Shown here: piece by piece, positions 19,529 to 29,158 of the stretch
How the letters are laid out: each line of letters starts with the position of its first letter
How positions within the stretch are numbered: the first letter of the stretch is position 1
From: Hyphomicrobiaceae bacterium
GTDB lineage: Bacteria > Pseudomonadota > Alphaproteobacteria > Rhizobiales > Xanthobacteraceae
DNA length: 64,000 nucleotides
Direction of reading: 5' to 3'
NCBI GenBank assembly: GCA_947472885.1
Contig: CANJBX010000001.1
Span: 84,946-148,945, forward strand
Notes under the pieces: generated by a model
Told to the model about the DNA's origin: nothing
Database searches by the model: none
Seen by the model: only the letters and a program-made list of their open reading frames with translations
Program-made: the position numbers and the translations under genes

Positions 19529-20952
19529 TGGCATTCCTTGCAGCCGGCCGTATGCCGGCCATCGCGATCGGCGCCCTGACGCGTCGCGTTCTGCCCGCGC
19601 TCTGTGTCGCCGCCGGCATGGTTGCCGCGCCCGCGCAGGCCGCCACCAATATCGAGCGCATCGTCAGCCCCGGCGGCATCGAGGCATGGCTGGTGCGGGA
19701 AGCCACCGTGCCGCTCGTCGCCATCGACTTTGCGTTCACTCACGGCTCCGCGCAGGTGCCGGCCGACAAGGCCGGGCTCGCCAGCCTGATGACGAACCTG
19801 CTCGACGAGGGCGCCGGCGATCTCGATTCGCGCGCGTTCCACGAGAAGGTCGAGAACTACGCCATCAGCATCGGGTTTTCGGCAAGCCGCGACCAGATTT
19901 CCGGTTCGCTCCGCACGCTCGCTGAACATCAGGACGTTGCCTTCGACCTCCTGAAGCTCGCGCTGACCAAGCCACGTTTTGACATTGATGTCGTCGAGCG
20001 CGTGCGCAACCAGACCATGTCAAACTTGCGCCGCGGCACGATGAATCCAAACGAGATCGCCAACCGGCGGTGGTGGGAAGCAGCTTTCCCCGGCCACCCC
20101 TACGCCATACCCACGAGCGGCACGCTCGAAGCCGTGCCGGGAATTACGCCCGACGACCTCAAGGGCTTCGCGCGGCGCATCTTCACGCGCGACACGCTCA
20201 AGATCGGCATTGTCGGCAATATCGATGCCGCTGCTGCGGGCCGTATCGTCGATCGCATCTTTGGCGAACTTCCCGTGAAGTCCAACGCCGTGCCGGTGCC
20301 TGACGCCAAGCCGCAGGCGCTGGGCACCAGGATCAACGTCGAACTCGATGTGCCCCAATCGGTGGTGATGGTCGGCGGCGCGGGCATTGCGCGCAAGGAC
20401 AAGGACTTCATGGCCGCCTATGTGCTCAATCATATTCTTGGCGGCGGCTCGTTCTCCTCGCGGCTCTATCGCGAAGTGCGTGAGGTGAGGGGTCTTGCCT
20501 ATTCGGTCTATTCGACCCTGATCCCGCTCGACCATACCGCGCTGTTCGTTGCCGGCACCGCCACGCGCGGCGACCGCGCGCAGCAGGCGCTCGAAGTGAT
20601 CGAGCAGGAAATCCGCAGCATGGCGACCGAAGGGCCGAAGCCGGAAGAACTGGCGGAAGCCAAGTCCTTCCTCAAGGGGTCGTTCGCGCTGCGCTTCGAT
20701 ACGTCGAGCAAGATTGCCGGCCAGCTGGTGCAGATGCAGGTCGAGGGCCTCGGCATCGACTACATCACGCGGCGCAATGGCCTTGTGGAGGCTGTCACGC
20801 TCGCCGACCTCAAGCGGGTGGCGAAGCGCATTCTGGATGCCGGTATGCTGGTCGCGGTCGTGGGCCGCGCGCCGACGGCGGTTGCGGCTGGCGGCGGGGC
20901 AACCACACCGGCGGCAAGCCAGCCGGCGGCGGCCAAGCGCGAAGGGCAGTAA
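19528..20952 (+). CDS. M16 family peptidase, non-catalytic partner
   Basis: M16 fold sequence with HxxEH replaced (LMTNLLDEGAG), SRLYREVREVRGLAYSVYS; start overlaps the preceding stop (TGATG). Confidence 0.9.
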   Translation: MAFLAAGRMPAIAIGALTRRVLPALCVAAGMVAAPAQAATNIERIVSPGGIEAWLVREATVPLVAIDFAFTHGSAQVPADKAGLASLMTNLLDEGAGDLDSRAFHEKVENYAISIGFSASRDQISGSLRTLAEHQDVAFDLLKLALTKPRFDIDVVERVRNQTMSNLRRGTMNPNEIANRRWWEAAFPGHPYAIPTSGTLEAVPGITPDDLKGFARRIFTRDTLKIGIVGNIDAAAAGRIVDRIFGELPVKSNAVPVPDAKPQALGTRINVELDVPQSVVMVGGAGIARKDKDFMAAYVLNHILGGGSFSSRLYREVREVRGLAYSVYSTLIPLDHTALFVAGTATRGDRAQQALEVIEQEIRSMATEGPKPEELAEAKSFLKGSFALRFDTSSKIAGQLVQMQVEGLGIDYITRRNGLVEAVTLADLKRVAKRILDAGMLVAVVGRAPTAVAAGGGATTPAASQPAAAKREGQ

Positions 20953-21082
20953 TTCCGCCCTTTTGTTGCCTGATACGATTCCTTGAATATTGACGGGTAA
21001 GAGGGCGTAACGCCGCATCCCGGAACCGCAAGGTGCCGCAGGTGTTGGATTGCCGGGCCTATAGACTTCGCGGGGGATCAGA

Positions 21083-22393
21083 ATGCCGATCGTACAATCG
21101 ACCGACAATGCGTTTGAAGAACGCATCGGCCGTGGCGGCATTCCCCAAGGAGTCTATCGGGCCGCACTGGCGCGTACCGGCGAAGCACTCGACTGGCTGC
21201 GCGCGCGCCATGCCGATGGCACGTTGCCGCTGCTGCGGCTGCCGGAGCGCGACGACGACCTCGCCATCATCGGCAAGGCAGCGGCGGGCCTCAAGGAAGC
21301 CGCCAGCGATATCGTGGTCTTCGGCACTGGCGGCTCAAGCCTCGGCGGCCAGACGCTGGCGCAGCTTGCCGGACACGCCGTGCCGGGCCTCGGCCTTTTA
21401 CGCGACGGCCCGCGGCTGCATTTTCTCGATAACCTCGATCCCGTGACATTCGCGCAGGTGCTGGATCGCCTGCCGCTCGCCGACACGCGCTTTATCGCGA
21501 TCTCGAAGTCCGGTGGTACTGCCGAAACGCTGATGCAGACTTCGGCGGCGCTCGCGGCCGTGAGCAGCGGCCTGTCGCGCGAAATTCCCGGATTGTTCCT
21601 CGGCCTGTCGGAGCCTGTCGTCGAAGGCAAGCGCAATGGCCTGCGCGAACTTTTAGGCAGCCATGACGTGGCGTTCCTCGATCACGATCCGAAACTCGGC
21701 GGCCGTTATTCGGTGCTGAGCAATGTCGGCCTGTTGCCGGCAGCTGTTGTCGGCCTCGATATTGCGGCGATCCGCAAGGGTGCGGCGGTGGCGCTTTCGC
21801 CGGTGCTGGGGGGCGGGCCTGTTGAAGAAGTGCCCGCCGCTGTTGGTGCGGCGCTCGCGTTCGCCGGCGCGCAGAGCGGCAAGACAATTTCGGTGCTGAT
21901 GGCTTACGCCGACCGGCTGGAGCGGTTCACGCGCTGGTATGTGCAGCTCTGGGCCGAAAGCCTCGGCAAGGACGGCAAGGGCACGACGCCGCTTGCTGCG
22001 CTCGGCCCGGTCGATCAGCACAGCCAGCAGCAGCTTTTTCTCGCCGGCCCACGCGACAAGCTCGTCACCGTCATCACGACCGATACCGCCGGCAATGGTC
22101 CGCGCTTCAATCCGAAATACGCCGCGCTCGCGGGCGAAGACGCCATCGGCGGCAAGACCATTGGCGACCTCGTCGCCGCGCAGAGCCGCGCCATGGTCGA
22201 GACGTTTGCCGGCAATGGCGTGCCGGTGCGCACGCTGCATCTGGCGAAGCTCGACGAGGCAAGCCTCGGCGAGTTGCTGATGCACTTCATGCTGGAGACG
22301 ATCATCACCGCCAGGCTTTTGGGGATCGATCCGTTCGACCAGCCTGCGGTCGAGCAGGCCAAGGTGCTGGCGAAGAAGTATCTCACCACCTGA
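21083..22393 (+). CDS. pgi: Glucose-6-phosphate isomerase
   Basis: IVVFGTGGSSLGGQTL, FIAISKSGGTAETLMQ, DQHSQQQLFLAGP. Confidence 0.88.
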   Translation: MPIVQSTDNAFEERIGRGGIPQGVYRAALARTGEALDWLRARHADGTLPLLRLPERDDDLAIIGKAAAGLKEAASDIVVFGTGGSSLGGQTLAQLAGHAVPGLGLLRDGPRLHFLDNLDPVTFAQVLDRLPLADTRFIAISKSGGTAETLMQTSAALAAVSSGLSREIPGLFLGLSEPVVEGKRNGLRELLGSHDVAFLDHDPKLGGRYSVLSNVGLLPAAVVGLDIAAIRKGAAVALSPVLGGGPVEEVPAAVGAALAFAGAQSGKTISVLMAYADRLERFTRWYVQLWAESLGKDGKGTTPLAALGPVDQHSQQQLFLAGPRDKLVTVITTDTAGNGPRFNPKYAALAGEDAIGGKTIGDLVAAQSRAMVETFAGNGVPVRTLHLAKLDEASLGELLMHFMLETIITARLLGIDPFDQPAVEQAKVLAKKYLTT

Positions 22394-22432
22394 CGGCCTT
22401 GTGCGGGGCAACGCGCTTAGGTAGCCATAGGC

Positions 22433-22861
22433 ATGGCCACCGTCCCGGTTACCGACAGAATCAGCGTGGACGAATCGGAGCTTTCCGAGACGTTCGTGCG
22501 CGCCTCCGGTCCGGGCGGCCAGAACGTCAACAAGCTCTCCACCGCCGTGCAACTGCGCTTTGATGTGCGGCGTTCGCTGTCGCTGCCGAACGACGTCGCC
22601 ATCCGCCTGCAAAAGCTCGCCGGCAAGCGGCTGACCAACGAGGGCATCATCGTGATCGTGGCGCAGCAGCATCGCACCCAGGAAAGGAACCGTGCCGACG
22701 CCCGCGACCGCCTGTTCGAGCTGATCCGCGAGGCTGCCGTGAAGCCCATCGTGCGCCGCGCCACCCGGCCGACCAAGGCCTCCAAGACGCGGCGGCTGGA
22801 AGGCAAGAAGGTTCGCAGCAATGTGAAGGCGCTGCGGCGGGACAGACCGGGTTACGACTGA
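22433..22861 (+). CDS. arfB: Peptidyl-tRNA hydrolase ArfB (class I release factor-like)
   Basis: RASGPGGQNVNKLSTAVQLRFD with GGQ motif; basic C-terminal tail (KASKTRRLEGKKVRSNVKALRRDRP). Confidence 0.9.
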   Translation: MATVPVTDRISVDESELSETFVRASGPGGQNVNKLSTAVQLRFDVRRSLSLPNDVAIRLQKLAGKRLTNEGIIVIVAQQHRTQERNRADARDRLFELIREAAVKPIVRRATRPTKASKTRRLEGKKVRSNVKALRRDRPGYD

Positions 22862-22972
22862 GCCTGTTTTGGCGTGTATTTCCCTCGTGTTTTATGCTTT
22901 TCAACAGCCTCGCAGCGGCCGTCTGCGCGGGTTAAAATGGACTTTCCGCGAGTCGCGTCACCGAAAGCCGCC

Positions 22973-24805
22973 ATGCCCGTCCGCCAGCTTGAACCCGGTA
23001 TCATCAACCGCATCGCCGCCGGCGAAGTGGTCGAGCGGCCCGCGAGCGTGGTCAAGGAACTGGTCGAGAACGCGCTCGACGCCGGCGCGACCCGCGTCGA
23101 TATCCTGACCGATGGCGGCGGCCGCCGCCTGATCCGCATCACCGACGATGGCGCAGGCATGACGCGCGACGACCTCGCGCTCTCGGTCGAGCGCCACGCG
23201 ACCTCCAAATTGCCCGACGACGACCTGATGGCGATCAGCACGCTCGGGTTTCGCGGCGAGGCTTTACCCTCGATTGGGTCGGTGGCGCGGCTTGCCATCG
23301 TCACGCGCCATGCCGGCGAGCCGCACGCCTGGGCGATTGGCGTCGATGCCGGCGTGAAGTCGGACGTGAAGCCTGCGGCGCTGAGCGAAGGGACGCGCGT
23401 CGAGGTGCGCGACCTGTTTTACGCGACGCCGGCGCGGCTGAAATTTCTCAAAGCCGACCGTACCGAAAGCGAAGCCATCCGCGATGTGGTGCGCCGCCTC
23501 GCCATGAGCCGGCCGGATGTTGCTTTTACGCTCGCAGGCGAGGAGCGCGCGCCGGTGACGTGGGCATCTCATGGGGCTGCTGCGCTTTCTGGTGTGTCGG
23601 GCAGGCTGGCGCGGCTTGGCGATATTCTGGGCAGCGACTTTCGCGAGAACGCGGTCGAAGTTGCGGGCGGCCGCGATGGCCTGCACATCGAAGGCTATGC
23701 AGGGCTGCCGACGTTCTCGCGCGCGAATTCGCTGTCGCAATACCTGTTCGTCAATGGGCGCTCGGTGCGCGACAAGCTCCTCGTCGGCGCGGTGCGCGGC
23801 GCCTATGCCGATTACCTGCCGCGCGACCGCTATCCGGTAGTGGCGTTGTTCGTGACACTCGATGCGCGCGAACTCGATGTGAATGTGCATCCCGCCAAGA
23901 CCGAAGTGCGGTTTCGCGATGCGGGTCTGGTGCGCTCGCTGATCGTGCGGTCGCTGCAGGAGGCGCTGGGCCGCGACAGTTCGCGCGCCGCGACGACGGG
24001 CGGGTCGGCGACGATTTCTGCGCTGCGGCCGAATTCGGCGTCGATGCCGTCACGCCGCAACTGGGATTGGCGCGTGTCGCCCGCGCGTGGCGGGTTGTCG
24101 TCGGTTGCGATGGGCGCGACGGCGCTGGCGGGATTGGCCGAAGCCGCGCAGGCGGCGTTCGATGTCGGCGCGCCTTCGGCGGATGCGCGGCTCAATAGTA
24201 TCGAGGCGACGCCCGACCTGATCGACAAGCCGCTCGGCGCAGCGCGCGCGCAGGTGCATGAAACCTACATCGTGTCGCAGACCCGCGACGGCATTGTCGT
24301 CGTCGATCAGCACGCCGCGCATGAACGCCTTGTCTATGAGCGCATGAAGGCCGCGCTGGAAAAGACCGGCGTGGCGCGGCAGATATTACTGATCCCGGAA
24401 ATCGTCGAACTCGACGAGGCCGATGTCGGCCGCCTGACCGAACGCGCCGATGAACTCGCGCGCTATGGCCTCGTGCTGGAAGCCTTCGGCCCCGGTGCGG
24501 TCGCGGTGCGCGAAACCCCGTCGATGCTGGGCGAAATGGATGCAGGCGCGTTCGTGCGCGATCTCGCCGAACACATGGCGGAATGGAGCGAGGCGCTGCC
24601 GCTCGAACGCCGCCTGATGCATGTCGCCGCGACCATGGCGTGCCATGGCTCGGTGCGCGCCGGGCGGCGGCTCAAGCCCGAGGAAATGAATGCGCTGCTG
24701 CGCGAAATGGAAGTGACGCCGAACTCCGGCCAGTGCAACCACGGCCGCCCGACTTACGTGGAACTGAAGCTCAGCGATATCGAGCGGCTGTTCGGGCGGA
24801 AGTAG
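22973..24805 (+). CDS. mutL: DNA mismatch repair protein MutL
   Basis: MPVRQLEPGIINRIAAGEVVERPASVVKELVENALDAGA; GFRGEALPSI; C-terminal QCNHGRPTYVEL. Confidence 0.95.
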   Translation: MPVRQLEPGIINRIAAGEVVERPASVVKELVENALDAGATRVDILTDGGGRRLIRITDDGAGMTRDDLALSVERHATSKLPDDDLMAISTLGFRGEALPSIGSVARLAIVTRHAGEPHAWAIGVDAGVKSDVKPAALSEGTRVEVRDLFYATPARLKFLKADRTESEAIRDVVRRLAMSRPDVAFTLAGEERAPVTWASHGAAALSGVSGRLARLGDILGSDFRENAVEVAGGRDGLHIEGYAGLPTFSRANSLSQYLFVNGRSVRDKLLVGAVRGAYADYLPRDRYPVVALFVTLDARELDVNVHPAKTEVRFRDAGLVRSLIVRSLQEALGRDSSRAATTGGSATISALRPNSASMPSRRNWDWRVSPARGGLSSVAMGATALAGLAEAAQAAFDVGAPSADARLNSIEATPDLIDKPLGAARAQVHETYIVSQTRDGIVVVDQHAAHERLVYERMKAALEKTGVARQILLIPEIVELDEADVGRLTERADELARYGLVLEAFGPGAVAVRETPSMLGEMDAGAFVRDLAEHMAEWSEALPLERRLMHVAATMACHGSVRAGRRLKPEEMNALLREMEVTPNSGQCNHGRPTYVELKLSDIERLFGRK

Positions 24806-25786
24806 CTATCCCTGCGGATCGATCTTGGCGAGCTTCACGTAGTCGCCCCATTCCCTGATCTGCTGGTTGAGATAGGCTTGGCCCTGATCCGGTGTCGTCA
24901 CCCACGGGTCGCTGGCGATATTGTTGAGGAACTTCTTGCCGTCCTCGCTGCTCGTCACCTGATTGAACATCCTGTTGATGTCGTCGACGATCGGCCGTGG
25001 CGTTGCGGACGGCACCATGGCGGCGAACCACCCGAGGATATCCATCGGCGTGCCGACTTCCGTCATGGTCGGCAGATTGGGATTGGCCTGCAGCCGCTCC
25101 TTTGAACTGACGGCGAGAATGCGCACGCGGCCTTCGCGCGATTGTGCTGCGCCGAAGATGTTGTCGTACATCGCGTAGTCGATGGCGCCGCTCTTGAGAT
25201 CGTTGAGCGAGTCCACCGCCGTGCGGTAGACGACCTCGACGGCTTCGAGCTTGTTCGTCTCCTTGTAGATTGCGCCCATCACCTTGCCGACCGGATTGGT
25301 GGTGGCGTAGGTCGCCTTTTCCTTGCGCTCCTTGGCATAGGCGGTGACTTCGGCGACCGATTTCCACGGCTTGCTCGGATCGACGCAGAACATTGTCGCC
25401 TGCTTGTTGATCGTCGCTGCAACCGTGATGGCTTTGGCGGCATCGACGGAAGGGTTTTTGAACAGGTGTATGTTGGCGGCGACGGCGCTCGCGCCATGGA
25501 CATAGATCGTGTAGCCGTCGGGTTTCGCGCGCGCGAGGTATTCGGTTGCAAGGTTGCCAATGGCGCCGACGCGGTTCTCGACCAGGATCGGCTTGTTGAA
25601 AACCGGCCGCAGCTTGTCCGCATACCAGCGCACGATGATGTCCGCGCCGGAGCCGGCAGGAAATGCGCAGATGAAGTGAATGTCCTGCGCAGGATAGGCT
25701 TGCGCGCGCAGGATGCCCGGCATGGCGAGTGTTGCGCCAACCGTGGCAATGCCGGTGTTGAACTGGCGGCGTGTGAATGTCGTCAT
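24806..25786 (-). CDS. Tripartite tricarboxylate transporter (Bug) substrate-binding protein, orphan
   Basis: MTTFTRRQFNTG... Tat-like leader, ICAFPAGSGADIIVRWYADKLRPVFNKPILVENRVGAIGNLATEYLARAKPDGYTIYV. Confidence 0.85.
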   Translation of the reverse strand: MTTFTRRQFNTGIATVGATLAMPGILRAQAYPAQDIHFICAFPAGSGADIIVRWYADKLRPVFNKPILVENRVGAIGNLATEYLARAKPDGYTIYVHGASAVAANIHLFKNPSVDAAKAITVAATINKQATMFCVDPSKPWKSVAEVTAYAKERKEKATYATTNPVGKVMGAIYKETNKLEAVEVVYRTAVDSLNDLKSGAIDYAMYDNIFGAAQSREGRVRILAVSSKERLQANPNLPTMTEVGTPMDILGWFAAMVPSATPRPIVDDINRMFNQVTSSEDGKKFLNNIASDPWVTTPDQGQAYLNQQIREWGDYVKLAKIDPQG

Positions 25787-25924
25787 CGGTGTCCTCCCTG
25801 CAACTGCGATCACCACGCAGCGCGATATAGCTTTTGATTGTGACGGAGCTTATCGGCCCATGACGCCGGGGGAAGGGCACATGGCGAATGCAAGCGATGC
25901 AAATAGCGGAGATGCGTGCGGCTT

Positions 25925-26479
25925 TTACGCGCGGCGCAGGAAGACCAGTTCGCTTTCGCCGTAATCGCGGCGTTCGATTTCCTCGTAGCCTTCGGGCGCG
26001 CTAAATCGCGCTTCGAGGGATTCCTCCACCACCGCGAGCCCGCCGCTGACCAGCCAGCCGCCGTCACGCATGGAATTCAAAGCCTTTTCGGCCAGGCCCT
26101 TGCCATAGGGCGGGTCGAGGAATGCCACGGAAAACGGTTCCAGCGGATGCACCGGGCCGAGGCTGGTGGCGTCGCGGCGGAAAATGCGCGTCACGCCGCC
26201 AAGGCCGAGCGCCTCGCCGTTTTCGCGCAGCAGCGCGCGCGCCTCGGCGCCATCATCGACGAACAGCACGAAAGTCGCACCGCGCGAGGAGGCTTCGATG
26301 CCGAGCGCGCCGGTGCCGGCAAACAGGTCGAGCACGCGCGCATCGACAACGGCGTTGCCGTAGCCATGCGTCAGGATATTGAACAGGCTTTCGCGCAGCC
26401 GGTCGGCGGTCGGCCGGATGGCCTGCGATTTCGGTGCCGCGAGGTTGCGCCCGCGCAGCCTGCCGCCGACGACGCGCAT
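25925..26479 (-). CDS. rsmD: 16S rRNA (guanine(966)-N(2))-methyltransferase RsmD
   Basis: MRVVGGRLRGRNLAAPKSQAIRPTADRLRESLFNIL, VLDLFAGTGALGIEASSRGA, FLDPPYGKGL. Confidence 0.95.
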   Translation of the reverse strand: MRVVGGRLRGRNLAAPKSQAIRPTADRLRESLFNILTHGYGNAVVDARVLDLFAGTGALGIEASSRGATFVLFVDDGAEARALLRENGEALGLGGVTRIFRRDATSLGPVHPLEPFSVAFLDPPYGKGLAEKALNSMRDGGWLVSGGLAVVEESLEARFSAPEGYEEIERRDYGESELVFLRRA

Positions 26480-28362
26480 TATTCTTTCGGCCGTGAGGGA
26501 CGGGGACCGGAACGGGTGCGGTCGCGGCGCGTGCCTTTGCCGCCGGCCTTGCCGCCAGGTCCGCTGCGCGGGCGATCTCCATCAGGTCTGCCACCACCGG
26601 GTCTGCCGCCGCCTGGCTTGCCGAAAGAACGCTCGCCCCGCGGCTTATCTCCAAAGGAACGTTCGCCGCGATTCTCGCCTCTTGGCTTGTCACCGTAACT
26701 GCGTTCGCCGCGTGGTTTGTCGCCAAAGCTGCGCTCACCACGGGGTTTGTCTCCGAAGCTACGCTCGCCACGCGGCTTGTCGTCGAAACGCGCGCGCTGC
26801 GGACGGTCGCCATAGCTGCGTTCGCCTTGCGGGCGGTCCTCGCGTTTCGTGAAGGGACGGTCCCCGCGAGGGCGATCACCATAGGGCCGGTCACCACGCG
26901 GCTTGTCGCCGGGCTTACCAAAGGATCGTTCGCGCGGCGCGCCGCCCTCAGGTTTTCCATAGCGCCCGCGTCCACCGCGATCGTCCGGCTTGTCGAATGA
27001 GCGCCGGCCGCGTGGACGCTCGACGATCTCCGGCTCCGGCTCGACTTTCTTCTCGCCGAAACGCTCGACCAGAATGCGGCGGCCCTTGCGGTCGGCAATC
27101 AGGCCAGCCTTTTTCTTGGTTTCCGGATTGGGGCTGAATTTCTCGCGCGGCGCGGTCTCGTCGTTGGTGTTGCCGTGGAATTTCCGCCGCAGCAGTTTGT
27201 CTTCCGCACGCCAGACGTGGCTTGCACTTTTGTGAGGGCGTTTGGGCGAGCGGGACGGGAGTTCGCCTTCCGCAGCGGCATTTTCGGCGAGCCTGGCATC
27301 GCGGCCAAACGTGCGCGGGCGATCTTCGCCAAACTTGCCGTCGCGGGGCTTGTCAAAGCGGGGCTTGTCGAAACGCGGCGCGTCGCCTTGCGGCTTTGCA
27401 AACCGCGCCTTGCGCTCGTCCGCCGCTTCATGGGCGAACGTCGCACGCGTATCCGGGCGGCGGTCGAAACGGTCTTCGCGCTGGGGCTTGCGATAGTCGA
27501 GGCGCTTGAAGTCGGGTTTCTTCTTGCGCACGTCGGAGGCGTCACGCTCGACAATCGCACTGTCGAGATCGACACCTGCGAGCTTGATGATGCGTTCGCC
27601 GAGTTCCTCGCGCAGCTGGCGCGTGCGGACTTCTGCGACCGCGCCTTCGGGGATTTCGCCGAGGTTGAACGGACCGAACGACACGCGGATCAGCCGGTTC
27701 ACCGCAAGGCCGAGCGCGCCGAGTACGTTGCGGACTTCGCGGTTCTTGCCTTCGCGGATCGCGAATGTGATCCAGATGTTGGCGCCGGTGGTGCGGTCGA
27801 TGGTCGCTTCAATCGAGCCGTAGTTCACGCCGTCGATGGAAATGCCGTCCTTGAGCTTGTCGAGGCGCGCCTGCGTGATCGTGCCGAGCGCGCGCACGCG
27901 ATACTTGCGGACCCAGCCGGTATCCGGCAGTTCGAGCGCGCGGGCGAGGCCGCCGTCGTTGGTGAGCAGCAGCAGGCCTTCACTGGAGATGTCGAGGCGG
28001 CCGACGCTGACGACGCGCGGGACTTCTCCCGGCAGCGACTCATAAATGGTCGGGCGGCCCTGCGGGTCGGAGTTGGTCGTCACGAGGCCGGCGGGCTTGT
28101 GGTAGAGGAACAGCCGCGTGCGCTCGCGCTCGGGCAGCGGCTTGCCATCGACTTCCACCTTGTCGCCGGGGCCGATATCGAGCGCCGGAGATCTGATGGT
28201 CTTGCCGTTGACCTTGACGCGGCCTTCCGCGATCCAGGCTTCGGCCTCGCGGCGGGAGCAAAGTCCGGCGCGCGCCATCACCTTGGCAATGCGGGCGCCC
28301 TCGTTGTCGGCGGACTCGCTGGAGTCCTGGGATTCCTGGGTATTTTCGGGGGTCGAATTCAT
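26479..28362 (-). CDS. RluB/RsuA-type 23S rRNA pseudouridine synthase with long RG-rich repetitive C-terminal tail
   Basis: S4 domain (RIAKVMARAGLCSRREAEAWIAEGRVKVNG), VGRLDISSEGLLLLTNDG, EGKNREVRNVLGALGL; tail with repeated DKPRGERSFG. Confidence 0.93.
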   Translation of the reverse strand: MNSTPENTQESQDSSESADNEGARIAKVMARAGLCSRREAEAWIAEGRVKVNGKTIRSPALDIGPGDKVEVDGKPLPERERTRLFLYHKPAGLVTTNSDPQGRPTIYESLPGEVPRVVSVGRLDISSEGLLLLTNDGGLARALELPDTGWVRKYRVRALGTITQARLDKLKDGISIDGVNYGSIEATIDRTTGANIWITFAIREGKNREVRNVLGALGLAVNRLIRVSFGPFNLGEIPEGAVAEVRTRQLREELGERIIKLAGVDLDSAIVERDASDVRKKKPDFKRLDYRKPQREDRFDRRPDTRATFAHEAADERKARFAKPQGDAPRFDKPRFDKPRDGKFGEDRPRTFGRDARLAENAAAEGELPSRSPKRPHKSASHVWRAEDKLLRRKFHGNTNDETAPREKFSPNPETKKKAGLIADRKGRRILVERFGEKKVEPEPEIVERPRGRRSFDKPDDRGGRGRYGKPEGGAPRERSFGKPGDKPRGDRPYGDRPRGDRPFTKREDRPQGERSYGDRPQRARFDDKPRGERSFGDKPRGERSFGDKPRGERSYGDKPRGENRGERSFGDKPRGERSFGKPGGGRPGGGRPDGDRPRSGPGGKAGGKGTRRDRTRSGPRPSRPKE

Positions 28363-28501
28363 GTTGTTTCGCCACAGCCTCACGGCCTGAGCGCCTTATG
28401 TCGTTCTGTGTATTGTTCAGCCCTGTGTATAAAGACCGTGGGCGCGGGCACAACCCCGCTCTCAAAAGCCCGTTAAGATGCCCATTTTGGCCCGAAAACC
28501 G

Positions 28502-28948
28502 ATGCCGACGCCCGCTTTTATGGACATGGCCTTCGAAGAAGCCCGCGCCGCAGCCCTGCGGGGCGAGGTGCCGGTCGGCTGTGTGGTGGTGGCGGATGGG
28601 CAGGTGGTCGCCAAAGCCGGGAACCGGACGCTGGCCGACAAGGACCCGACGGCTCATGCGGAGATGCTGGCGATCCGGGCCGCCACGGCGGCGCTAGGCT
28701 CCGAGCGGCTCAACGGCTGCGATCTCTATGTGACGCTGGAGCCCTGCGCCATGTGCGCGGCGGCGATTTCCTTCGCGCGTATCCGGCGGCTGTATTATGG
28801 CGCGGCGGACCCCAAGGGCGGCGCGGTCGATAATGGCGTGCGGTTTTTCGCGCAGCCGACGTGTCATCACCGGCCGGAAGTTTACGGCGGCATGGGCGAG
28901 GGCGAGGCTTCGGCGATGCTGACGGAATTTTTCAGGGCGCGGCGCTAA
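28502..28948 (+). CDS. tadA: tRNA adenosine(34) deaminase
   Basis: PTAHAEMLAIRAA and LEPCAMCAAAISFARIRRLYYGAADPKGGAVDNGVRFF. Confidence 0.93.
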   Translation: MPTPAFMDMAFEEARAAALRGEVPVGCVVVADGQVVAKAGNRTLADKDPTAHAEMLAIRAATAALGSERLNGCDLYVTLEPCAMCAAAISFARIRRLYYGAADPKGGAVDNGVRFFAQPTCHHRPEVYGGMGEGEASAMLTEFFRARR

Positions 28949-28972
28949 ATCTCAATCGGTGCAGCGCGTTCA

Positions 28973-29134
28973 GTTTACCTCTCCCCGCTTGCGGGGAGAG
29001 GTCGGATCGCGAAGCGATCCGGGTGAGGGGGAGCGAGCGATTTGGAAAGATGCCCCTCATCCCAACCTTCTCCCCAGCATAAGGGCGTTTACGCCCGTCT
29101 TCGACGGGCTTTGCGGGGAGAAGGAGCGCACCGT
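28973..29134. repeat. Intergenic hairpin repeat (copy B) ending GAGCGCACCGT
   Basis: tacctctccccgcttgcggggagaggt ... aagggcgtttacgcccgtcttcgacgggctttgcggggagaaggagcgcaccgt; shares an internal block with copy A. Confidence 0.8.
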
Positions 29135-29158
29135 GACCGCCGCGATTGAACGGCTACC

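Noticed and set aside
19528-20952. Loss of HxxEH in the second M16 gene as a mutation
   Set aside because: Catalytic/non-catalytic M16 pairs are a known arrangement.
24771-25880. 369-aa minus-strand ORF
   Set aside because: Frame shadow of the TTT binding protein at 24806-25786.
26590-26900. Possible CRISPR-like short repeats
   Set aside because: About 30-bp in-frame coding repeats (DKPRGERSFG) with no spacers and with synonymous variation; part of a protein tail.
27175-28476. 433-aa plus-strand ORF
   Set aside because: Antisense to the pseudouridine synthase, which has clear S4 and catalytic motifs.
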